Below, in pieces: positions 7,422-16,000 of a stretch of 64,000 bases of DNA (positions are counted from its first letter, which is position 1; each line of letters opens with the position of its first letter). The position numbers and the translations under genes were made by a program. This DNA comes from Aureliella helgolandensis (lineage in GTDB: Bacteria; Planctomycetota; Planctomycetia; Pirellulales; Pirellulaceae): positions 2,418,001-2,482,000 of the forward strand of contig NZ_CP036298.1 of NCBI RefSeq assembly GCF_007752135.1. The letters run 5' to 3'. The notes beneath the pieces were generated by a model. The model was not told the origin of the DNA. It searched no databases and was given only the letters and a program-made list of their open reading frames with translations.

Positions 7422-8186
7422 ATGAAGCTGATGATGAATCGATGGACACTCTCGCTGATAGCGGTTCTCATGTTGGGCTGCGATCAATGGCCACCCAAAT
7501 CGATGTACGCACCATCAAACGTTCCGGCTGATCGCGAAGAGATCGATCCGTGGACTTCTTCTTTGCTGGACGTCGATGTTCCGACAGCGAACCGCCTTGT
7601 TGGCGAGCGGCTGAAATCCGCCGATCCTAAACTTTCGTCTCTCGTCGAACGCATGGCAGAATTTATACCGGTTCAGGTTGCTTTCGCATCCAGGCGTGGG
7701 CATGTGAGATGCGTTAGGCAGTATGTGGATGCGAAATCGAATATGCCTCAGTACGATGCAATCTACATCGCGCAGCCGCCTGCTAGGAAAGTCGTCCTGA
7801 AACGCATCGAGTTCTTTGACGAATCATTGCGATCAACGATGTCTGAGTTTTTAGAACGATTTGCGGGCTCGGGCGAAGAAATCGAGATGGCCGGACAATT
7901 TGCGTACGACCATTGGCCAACCGCCGAGGAATTCGGTTATGCTGAAGAAAGCTCGTTGGGAGACTGGAAAGAGGCTACGCTACTATACCACTCAATGAAC
8001 GGTGACGCGGTATTCATCAAACCAAATGGCGCGACGGCTTGGCGGGTACTAGAAACTGACGAAACCATTCCACTCGCAACGACATTTCCCGAATTTATCG
8101 AACTGTATACGGATTTCCGTGGAGCGCACGAAGTCTTTGACTCTTGGGCCTATAGTGAATTCAAAGATGGCAGAACCAAGCCATGA
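7422..8186 (+). CDS. lipoprotein, possibly SUKH/SMI1-like (cassette gene)
   Basis: 254 residues beginning two bases after the attC. The N-terminus is a lipoprotein signal (LSLIAVLMLGC, lipobox cysteine at residue 20). The C-terminal part (LLYHSMNGDAVFIKPNG, then TFPEFIELYTDF) resembles the end of SMI1/KNR4 (SUKH) domains, known among immunity proteins; this is a weak visual similarity. ATG 7422 or 7434 could be the start. The stop lies inside the left arm of the next attC. Confidence 0.65.
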   Translation: MKLMMNRWTLSLIAVLMLGCDQWPPKSMYAPSNVPADREEIDPWTSSLLDVDVPTANRLVGERLKSADPKLSSLVERMAEFIPVQVAFASRRGHVRCVRQYVDAKSNMPQYDAIYIAQPPARKVVLKRIEFFDESLRSTMSEFLERFAGSGEEIEMAGQFAYDHWPTAEEFGYAEESSLGDWKEATLLYHSMNGDAVFIKPNGATAWRVLETDETIPLATTFPEFIELYTDFRGAHEVFDSWAYSEFKDGRTKP

Positions 8187-8260
8187 ACCCAAGTCGCCGG
8201 TCGCGCGTTTAATTACATCAACATCAAATTCGGCGACTGGGTTATGGCCGCCGTTCTGCC
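8171..8260 (+). repeat. attC-like site 8
   Basis: AAC at 8174-8176, GTT at 8253-8255 (GTTCTGC). Left arm AACCAAGCCATGAACCCA pairs with TGGGTTATGGCCGCCGTT, with an unpaired G in CATGAAC. Inner stem AGTCGCCG/CGGCGACT. Confidence 0.85.
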
Positions 8261-8302
8261 ACTGAAGCTGTTCCTCAACCGCCAAGCAGCGAATTCGCTC
8301 CC

Positions 8303-8743
8303 ATGCTCGGACTGATCCTCACTCTCGTGGTTGTGCTGCCTCTCGCTTGGCTTGCATCCGAATTCCAATCCCGAAAGGAGATACGCATCGCTCTTGGCCT
8401 CGCAGCCATTGCGATGGCATTCGGCGTTGCGTGGATCGTCGGCTCGCTTGACAGGCTCAACTCGAACATCTGGTACGGAGCCGCCACGAAGGATTTGATT
8501 CAAAACACAATCGTGGAATTGGAAAATGGCAACGACGACCGTGTGCTGACCGAGTTGCGTGCGTTGCGTTCCAAATTTCATCCAACATACGAGACTCGTG
8601 CGGACTATGACAAACTCGTCGCGACGTATGTAAACGCCGTGTCGGATGAGCCTATACTTCATGAACGCGGTGACCCGAGGTGGGCGGATGACGTCCCGAC
8701 TGACTCCAATCCACTAGGACCCGAATCGCAGGCAGAACCATGA
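8303..8743 (+). CDS. small membrane hypothetical protein (cassette gene)
   Basis: 146 residues with two N-terminal transmembrane helices (MLGLILTLVVVLPLAWLA and IALGLAAIAMAFGVAWIVG) and a charged soluble tail. ATG at 8303 lies 43 bases after the previous attC. The stop falls inside the left end of its own attC. No known family. Confidence 0.7.
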   Translation: MLGLILTLVVVLPLAWLASEFQSRKEIRIALGLAAIAMAFGVAWIVGSLDRLNSNIWYGAATKDLIQNTIVELENGNDDRVLTELRALRSKFHPTYETRADYDKLVATYVNAVSDEPILHERGDPRWADDVPTDSNPLGPESQAEP

Positions 8744-8826
8744 AATGCACGGGAGAACGGGTGGTCCGTTTTCTCGTCAGCTTGCAAGTCGTTAGCCCGT
8801 TCCCCGTGATTTCTACCGTTCGCCGA
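8733..8826 (+). repeat. attC-like site 9 (last visible)
   Basis: AAC at 8736-8738, GTT at 8818-8820 (GTTCGCC). Left arm AACCATGAAATGCACGGG and right arm CCCGTGATTTCTACCGTT pair with an unpaired G; inner stem AGAACGGG/CCCGTTCC. No further site follows, so this is taken as the distal end of the array. Confidence 0.85.
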
Positions 8827-9074
8827 CAATTCAATTGAGACTTACTTGTTAGTGATTTCCCTTCCGAATCCCAGGGGAGTAAGAACGGATCACCCCATGG
8901 TTTTCAGCACCATTGATCGTGATGCGCAACGGTCTAATTATCCGTCGCCTTAGCGGATGCTCGTAGCTGACGCTTGAGCTACAAACCCTAATGATTTGTT
9001 GGGTTTGCAATCCGCTCGCCTCTCTCACAATGCCGATAATTCATGCAGCGCTCGATTCATGAATTGACGCGCAG
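8827..9074. other. array end to tRNA remnant, no gene
   Basis: No credible gene or further attC between the last attC-like site and the tRNA fragment. Confidence 0.5.
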
Positions 9075-9120
<46 letters not shown>

Positions 9121-9158
9121 CTTCGCTAGGCAATCTGCAGCCCTCAGTGACCATCATG

Positions 9159-9183
9159 ACCCTGGTTTTTTCCAGGGTTTTTT
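9159..9183 (+). terminator. intrinsic terminator
   Basis: Stem ACCCTGG/CCAGGGT with a T6 loop followed by TTTTT. It lies about 40 bases after the tRNA fragment and would end transcription from it. Confidence 0.8.
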
Positions 9184-9984
9184 CGTTGAGTGATGGTCCT
9201 AGGGATATGCGGATTCCCTAGTGATGGTCCCACATAGCCGACAGTTGTTACTCCGCCTGGGCACGCCGGACGGTAGCGATCGCGTCAGACTTGAGCATGT
9301 CCAGGTAGCATCGTCCATCCTCAACTTCTGCCGGGCTTGCCACGGATCGGAGTGCACAACTGGTGACTACCAGTGAGTGCCCCGCACTCGGCCAAACGGC
9401 CTTCCTGTGGGGCTTGTCCCGACGGAGCTACCCATTGGATCGCTTGTAGGAAACAAACACGAGGCGAGGACAACTGAAAGCCAACCTAAACAGCTAGCCC
9501 CGCCCACTCCTCTCGTCCCCGCCGAATTCTCCGTCCTACCACTGCTGGGCGCTTGCGAATCACCGCCAATTCTCGACTCGAAGCGACAATAGACAGCCTG
9601 CCACAGGAAACTCGGTGGGCAATTCCAGTCTGATGGATTGGTTGGCTAGTTCCTAAATTGCAAATCAGGAATCTAGCACTAGTCCAACCACTTCCGCCTT
9701 ATGCAGAACGCGTCATTTTGCCCAATGAGCAACCGATTTGCAGGCAAAATAGCGGTTTCAATTAAGTGGCGATATTCTTTAGCAGCGGGTTCGACGGCGT
9801 GCCACCTCATGGTGAAAGGCGAGCAGAGCGTCGGCTTCGAAAAAAAACAGAATATTTCTCAAATCCTCACGCCTGTTTGCGCATGTCTCTCTAGCGGTGA
9901 GGCTTGTTCCTGCTGCTCCTAGGCTGCGTATGTAGCCAATTTTCGAAAGCACCATTCGATCATAGGTTGGGGAGAATCTGAGAA
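9184..9984. other. 800-bp region without a supported gene
   Basis: Holds a small hairpin (CTAGGGA/TCCCTAG, about 9199-9221) flanked by two copies of GTGATGGTCC, and an imperfect inverted repeat around 9637-9693. A minus-strand frame around 9250-9420 (ending GRCYLDMLKSDAIATVR...) may be a gene remnant but I cannot identify it. The only plus frame, 9377-9592, looks like chance. Confidence 0.4.
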
Positions 9985-11298
9985 ATGAATATCTCACTTA
10001 AAAATGAAGGCATCGCCTTCGCTTTGCTGGTCGTTTTTGCACTCTCGGCAAGTTCACCGACACTCGCTGCTCGAAGACGCGGAACTAGTCCGCCTGCCCA
10101 GTCCGTCAAGTTTGATGCAATTGCGCTCGAACCGCCAGTCGATGGATCGGGTTTTCATCGCAGCTACAATCCGCAACTGAACAACCAGGGAAAAGTGAGC
10201 ATTACCTATCCCGGTACATCCGGGGCTTTCGAGCGTGGAATCTACGATCCGACAATTGATGCGACTAAGTTCCTAAATCTCAAGGACTTAATCCAAGGTG
10301 CACCAGCCGGTTACGAACTGGTTGCGACCGGCAAACTAAGTGACGCTGGGTTTCTGAACGTGAGCTACGTCGCGGACCCATTGATTAGCCGGTACGATCC
10401 AGCCAACGATACCATCCCTGGAATCGTCGATACGGCCGACTATCAATTCTACGAACTGCCTGATCCACGAAAGCTGTTCCCCGAAATCTACCCTCCAGAA
10501 ATTGGTTCGCAGTCCCTTTCGTATACTCTTAACAACAACAACGATGCTGCAATTGTGATTGGTTGTCGCAAGCCTGAGGGGGGCATTCGCTTCGATACTT
10601 GGCCCGTTGCCTTTGATTCAGACACTTGGACTTGGCAACTCACTGGTGCCGTGGTTGCAAATATGAACAACGCTGCCTTATCGGACCGACAGTTGAACGG
10701 AGATCTGTTGCTAGTGGGGCGCCAGTATGATGAAACTGGATACTATGCGCCCACGCGAATTAATCTGAGTAGTCCGGGAGTCGGAGAGTTTCAATTAGGG
10801 CGCGATGTTCATGCCAATTCCTCGACGACCTATTCGTACGGAATATTCTCCAACCATCAAAATGTTAATAGCTTCGGAGATGTCGTTGGAACCCTGTACA
10901 TCTCGAAAACGCTAAGAAGGCGGCGTTCTTCTACCACGACCAACAGCTACGGTGTTTATGTCGCGGCGGACCAGCTTACCAATATCGAAACGCAATTCGA
11001 GCCACGCGGATTGAATGACAATCTGGACTTCATCGCCGATAGTTCCACACAAGGGAAAAATCTTCTAGTCGATGGTGCAACGGGGCGTTCAGTCAGTATT
11101 GAAAGCTTGATCGATCGTTCCTCAACGAACGCAATAGATTGGTCAAATGCAGAATTCTCTCTGAAAGATCTCAACGAACGGAATGTATTGAGTCCAAGTG
11201 AGCCCACAAAGGATACGCCAGAGATAATTGGCTTCGTTTCGTACGACGACACCAACATCGCAGCACAGTGCATCTTGCTGGTACCGAAGCTTCAGTAA
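9985..11298 (+). CDS. secreted hypothetical protein
   Basis: 437 residues with a signal peptide (AFALLVVFALSASSPTLAA). The mature part is rich in Asn, Asp, Ser and Thr with beta-type repeats, as in planctomycete surface or extracellular proteins. No catalytic motif or sorting signal is visible. ATG 9985 has GGGGAG about 13 bases upstream. It precedes a PEP-CTERM protein by 61 bp on the same strand, so they may be co-transcribed. Confidence 0.75.
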   Translation: MNISLKNEGIAFALLVVFALSASSPTLAARRRGTSPPAQSVKFDAIALEPPVDGSGFHRSYNPQLNNQGKVSITYPGTSGAFERGIYDPTIDATKFLNLKDLIQGAPAGYELVATGKLSDAGFLNVSYVADPLISRYDPANDTIPGIVDTADYQFYELPDPRKLFPEIYPPEIGSQSLSYTLNNNNDAAIVIGCRKPEGGIRFDTWPVAFDSDTWTWQLTGAVVANMNNAALSDRQLNGDLLLVGRQYDETGYYAPTRINLSSPGVGEFQLGRDVHANSSTTYSYGIFSNHQNVNSFGDVVGTLYISKTLRRRRSSTTTNSYGVYVAADQLTNIETQFEPRGLNDNLDFIADSSTQGKNLLVDGATGRSVSIESLIDRSSTNAIDWSNAEFSLKDLNERNVLSPSEPTKDTPEIIGFVSYDDTNIAAQCILLVPKLQ

Positions 11299-11359
11299 AT
11301 GGATTTATTAGGCACTGAAAACATTGTTACGACGGAAGACCTTTTGAAAGAGCAACCAG

Positions 11360-12382
11360 ATGAAAACGACCTATTTGACTGTACCGCTTGCAATCGCCTG
11401 TGCCTGGTTTGTCGCTAGTACAGCACATGCCGAAATACAGTTGATGTTTGTTTCCAGCGTGGCATTCCAGGATGAGATTCGACTTGTCAACTTGGATGGA
11501 TCTGAGGGGGGAACATTAGTAACGAATTCGAACGTTGCAAATATAAATGGTATTGGGCAAGGTGGCCCGGGCGAGCGAATCTACTGGGGCGACAACTCTG
11601 ACTTCCAGATCTATTCGGCAAACGCGGATGGTTCTGATCAAAGGGCAGAATTTAGCTATCTTTTCAACGGTGAAACACAAGGGCAATTGAGGTTTCTTCA
11701 CGTCGCGCCGGAAACCGCTGAGATCTATTGGTCCGATGATCGATCTAATTCTATACGTCGCGCGGATCTCGACGGAAGCAACGCAACGACGCTGGTTGCC
11801 GGTACCGAATCGCCGCTCGATTTAGTGGTGGACTCACTCCGCAATCGCGTTGTTTGGCTGGACAACAACGTTGATGCAGTTCTCGAATTCGATCTTGCAA
11901 CATCGAGCGTCAATACGCTGATTGACTTCAAAACAGATTTAGGTGGAGAAACGCATATTCCTGTCGGTGTCGTGGTCACCGAAGAGAATCTGTTTGTGAT
12001 CGATCGTGGCACCGATGCAATATATAAGGCTGATTCCGATGGTAGTAACGCAAGCAGTATTTTGGACCTCCAGGAATTCTATTCCCTGAATGGCAATTTT
12101 GGAGACACCGATTCTCTGTCTTCAGTTGACGATCTGGTACTTCAAGATTCGATTCTCTATTGGGGCGAAAGGAATGATGGAAAACGAGGGATCTATGGCT
12201 TCGACTTGGAAACGGAAATGGGGTTCCAACTGTTTCAACCAACCGATCCAAATGTTTTCATACCGCATTTGAGTTTGTATAGTGCAACTGCAGTTCCAGA
12301 ACCAACCGGTGCTTTGTCGGTTCTCGCTAGTGGAGTGTACCTTGTGTTTAGACGCCAGAGAAACTTGCAGGCTGTCGCTTGA
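11360..12382 (+). CDS. PEP-CTERM-sorted YWTD-like beta-propeller protein
   Basis: 340 residues. After a signal peptide (residues 1-24, ending AHA) come repeats of the type RIYWGDN...IYSANADGSD, EIYWSDD...IRRADLDGSN and LFVIDRG...IYKADSDGSN, the LDL-receptor YWTD propeller pattern. The C-terminus is a PEP-CTERM sorting signal: VPEP, a hydrophobic stretch, then RRQRN. The protein should be exported, processed by an exosortase and retained at or released from the cell surface. Ligand unknown. An ECF sigma gene follows at 42 bp. Confidence 0.85.
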   Translation: MKTTYLTVPLAIACAWFVASTAHAEIQLMFVSSVAFQDEIRLVNLDGSEGGTLVTNSNVANINGIGQGGPGERIYWGDNSDFQIYSANADGSDQRAEFSYLFNGETQGQLRFLHVAPETAEIYWSDDRSNSIRRADLDGSNATTLVAGTESPLDLVVDSLRNRVVWLDNNVDAVLEFDLATSSVNTLIDFKTDLGGETHIPVGVVVTEENLFVIDRGTDAIYKADSDGSNASSILDLQEFYSLNGNFGDTDSLSSVDDLVLQDSILYWGERNDGKRGIYGFDLETEMGFQLFQPTDPNVFIPHLSLYSATAVPEPTGALSVLASGVYLVFRRQRNLQAVA

Positions 12383-12423
12383 TTTGATACAAGGATTCCC
12401 TAAATGCAGGAGTCTTTATTAGT

Positions 12424-13002
12424 ATGAGTGACGTAACAGAAATTCTTAATGATCTGGTTCAGGGCAAGCAATATGCCTCAGACGCGCTCTTTGTTACCGT
12501 GCACAATGAACTGCGATTAATGGCCGACCGGCTTATGCGGAAGGAACGTTCGGACCATACCTTGCAAACCACCGCACTTATCAATGAAGCGTACGTCCGC
12601 TTGGTCGATCACCCTAATCCGCAGAAGTGGGATGGTCGCTCTCACTTTCTTTCGGCCGCCGCTGAGTCGATGCGGCGAATATTGGTTGATCATGCTCGAC
12701 GGAAGCTTGGCAAGAAGCGAGGCGGAGAGTATCGCAAACATACCTTGCAAAGCGTCCACCAGGATGCGTTTTCAAGTGTCGGTCCAAATCCTACATTGAT
12801 AATCGACGTCAGCGATGCTCTTGAGAAGCTCGCAGGCTCCGATCCCCAAGCTGCGGAAATGATTCGTTTGCGTTTCTTTGCTGGTGTTTCGATTGCAGAA
12901 GCAGCGGAGCTGGTCGGTGTGACTCCGACCGAAGCTTATGCAAACTGGGCATATGCAAAGGCAAGATTGAGTAAACTGCTAGAGTCGAGCGTTGAGTCTT
13001 AG
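12424..13002 (+). CDS. ECF-type RNA polymerase sigma factor (planctomycete type)
   Basis: 192 residues. Region 2 has RLMRKERSDHTLQTTALINEAYVRL, and region 4 has a helix-turn-helix (AAEMIRLRFFAGVSIAEAAE). This organisation is that of the sigma-70 ECF group common in planctomycetes, which is usually encoded beside Ser/Thr kinases. The kinase gene begins 86 bp downstream, so phosphorylation may control this sigma factor. No anti-sigma gene is visible. Confidence 0.9.
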   Translation: MSDVTEILNDLVQGKQYASDALFVTVHNELRLMADRLMRKERSDHTLQTTALINEAYVRLVDHPNPQKWDGRSHFLSAAAESMRRILVDHARRKLGKKRGGEYRKHTLQSVHQDAFSSVGPNPTLIIDVSDALEKLAGSDPQAAEMIRLRFFAGVSIAEAAELVGVTPTEAYANWAYAKARLSKLLESSVES

Positions 13003-13087
13003 GCAACGCTTAGTCAAAAAATTGCCGAAGTCTGATTGAGCTGAAAGTTTCTCGTTCGATCGCAATTTTACACGAGCTTGGAAGTGC

Positions 13088-16000
13088 ATGAACGGACAAC
13101 CTGAATCGCCAGAACCCCAAACTCAACAAGTAAAACAAGCATTCTTGCGATGTATGTCGCCAAGGTCAGAGGAAGACCAACGGGCGGAATTCGAGAAATT
13201 AGCAAACGAGAATCCCGCACTCGCTCGACAAGTGCAATCACTCTTTGACGCGTTGGAGGGAAGTCGACTCGAACAGATTACCGGGTATGCGGAATACTCC
13301 GACGCGCACCTGGGACGGGACGCCCTAAATTCGATACACTGCAGCGTACTCGAATCGCTCCAGCACACGATGAACGGAGTGCCGCGTGTCGATTTGAGAC
13401 CTTCGGATGAATCTGAAGCAATTGTCATTCCCAAATCATCGGAGTTGGCATCGGCGAAATTGCCAAGAAACAGTCGTTATCGTTTGGACGGTGAGATCGC
13501 GCGCGGTGGCATGGGCGTGGTTCTCAAGGGACGAGACATGGATCTTGGTCGGGATCTGGCAATTAAGGTATTGCTCAATACTCATCGTGAGTCACCTGAG
13601 GTCATGCGGCGTTTCATCGAGGAGGCGCAGATTGGTGGCCAGTTGCAACACCCGGGGATCGTGCCAGTTCATGAGTTGGGCAAGTTCATGGATGATCGTC
13701 CGTTCTTCACTATGAAACTGGTCAAAGGCAAAACACTGTCTGCATTGTTGGCCGCCCGGAGTTCTCCGAGTGAAGATCGGGCGAAATTCCTCGGCATCTT
13801 CGAACAAGTTTGCCAGACAGTGGCTTACACCCATTCTCGTGGAGTGATCCATCGTGACCTGAAGCCGTCCAACATCATGGTCGGTGCTTTTGGCGAGGTT
13901 CAAGTAATGGACTGGGGCTTAGCCAAAGTTCTTGCAATAGGAGGCGTTGCAGATGAACGTAAGCAGCGAGCGACACAAAAAGACGTCAGCGTCATTCAGA
14001 CGATCCGTAGCGAGGTGGGAAGTACCGTCGACGAAGATCATTCGGTTGGCTCGCAGACGCGAATGGGCAGCGTTATGGGAACCCCTGCTTACATGTCCCG
14101 CGAGCAAGCACTTGGCGAAATTGATCAACTGGATGAGCGAACCGATGTGTTCGCGTTAGGCTCAATTCTCTGCGAGATATTAACGGGCTGTCCCGCGTAC
14201 TTCAGTAGGAATGGCGGGGAGCTACTGCGGATGGCGAGTCGCGCAAATCTGGATGACGCGCACGAGAGACTCGAGCGATGCGAAGCCGACGACGAAGTAT
14301 GCGCACTTGCGCGAGATTGCATCTCCGCTGAACCTGCCGATCGCATTCGAGATGCTCAGATACTTAGCAACCGCTTGGCATCCTATCTGGAGTCCGTCGA
14401 AGAGCGACTGCGAAAATCAGAACTGGAACGCGCTAAATCGGAGACAAGGGCGACCGAAGAACGCAAGCGACGCAGAGTCCAACTCGCTCTGGCTGCATCA
14501 GCTCTGCTCGCACTCGCAATCGGTGCTGGAAGTTGGATTCTCATTCAGCAGAATCAAGCGGAAATCGGTCGCATGAAATCCGAAGCAGAATTGCTGGCGA
14601 GCGCCAGGCAATCCAAGTTGAATCAGCAAATCCGCTCCGAATTGGCGACGGCAGAGGCGATTGTCGATCAGTCCGAGATTTTGCCAACGGTCAATCAACT
14701 TCAGCGTGCCCTCGAGGCAGCCCATAGAGCTAAAAACCTCGCCGCAGAAAAAGAGGTAGATCCAGAGCTAGCAGCGGAGATTACTCGACTAACCAGGACG
14801 ATCTCCGATGCGAAGTCTGACCAGGAGCTTGTCGCTCGGCTACGTGAGATTTGGGATATTGAGCAAGAATTTTTTGCTCAAAGAGCTTCTAGGAGTACGG
14901 CGCCGCTAGAGCCCAACGATACGCTGAATGAATTGGGCGATGAGCCGCGCGATGATGACCAAGCATCAAGTCTTGGAGTTACGAATCCAGCGTCGCTCTA
15001 CGAGCAAGCCTTTGCAAGGTGGGGCATCAAGCTCGAAAGGGACTCAAACGAGTCGGTCGTATCTCGTGTTAGCCAGTTGCCCAGTTCCTTACAAACGCCG
15101 GTGCTCCATTCACTTGACCGATGGAGCGAATTGCTAGTTGAGCAAAATAGGCTAGCTGACTGGATGGCCATGGATTGGACTCCGATGAAACCGGTTCAAG
15201 CAAGTTCCGGCAATCCCAAGGATGAATTCGAATTCTTGGACGATGACTCCATTCTCGTCAGCGGAGAGGATGCAGGGCCTGGGTACGAAATTATTTTTGA
15301 AACCGAGCAAACGGAGATTTCCGGCCTACGACTGGAAGCGATGACACATGACTCGCTGCCAGGTCGCGGTCCCGGGCGCTCAGAGGATGGGACATTTGTC
15401 GTTGCAGGACTCAGAGTATTTGTTGCACCGAAATCAAACCCGCAAGATTATCATGCTGTGCCGCTGGCTTACGGTGATGCGTCCTATTACACGGAAACTT
15501 GGCCATTTACCCTAGACAAGTGGCATGGCGAATACGGTGGAGGGCGATCGCATGAAGCCTACTACGAATTTGATCACGAGCTTTCTGATAAGGCAGGTTT
15601 TCGCGTAAAAATTGTCACTGTCGCACACACGAGCAACCGATGGGCGGACCAGATACTTGGTCGCTTCCGGTGGTCCACCAAGGGAAAAGATGGGAACCGG
15701 GCTATGCACCTGAAACTTGCCAGTATCGTGCAAGAAGTTGAAAGCGATCCTTGGCGAAAAGAGATGCGAGTGGCTCGATCTGAGGGGGATCTGCTTAAGG
15801 TGGTTGAGCTCATTAAGTCGGCGGAATCGCTGGCTCAGCCTACGTACGTACTCGCAAGTATCCTGAATCAGATTTTCAAGCTAAATGGCAGCGATATAGC
15901 CTCGCAATACTTTTCAGACCTCCACTGGACTCCAGTCCCGATTGAGCCCCTGCAAACACCAGCCAACACGATGTGGGAACTTCTGGACGACGGTTCGATC

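Larger units (their letters stand above)
1..8826 (+). mobile_element. distal part of an integron gene-cassette array
   Basis: Nine attC-like palindromes delimit successive plus-strand cassettes: two identical transposase cassettes, six with short unknown genes and one with no clear gene. All palindromes share AAC-N5-(R)ATGCAC on the left, a matching right arm ending in CGTT, and one unpaired G in the left arm. Genes lie 5' of their attC, so in a normal integron the integrase and attI would be to the left, outside this window. The array ends at the GTT of the last site at 8818-8820. Strong on structure; the integrase is not seen, so this could also be an integrase-less cassette cluster. Confidence 0.85.
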
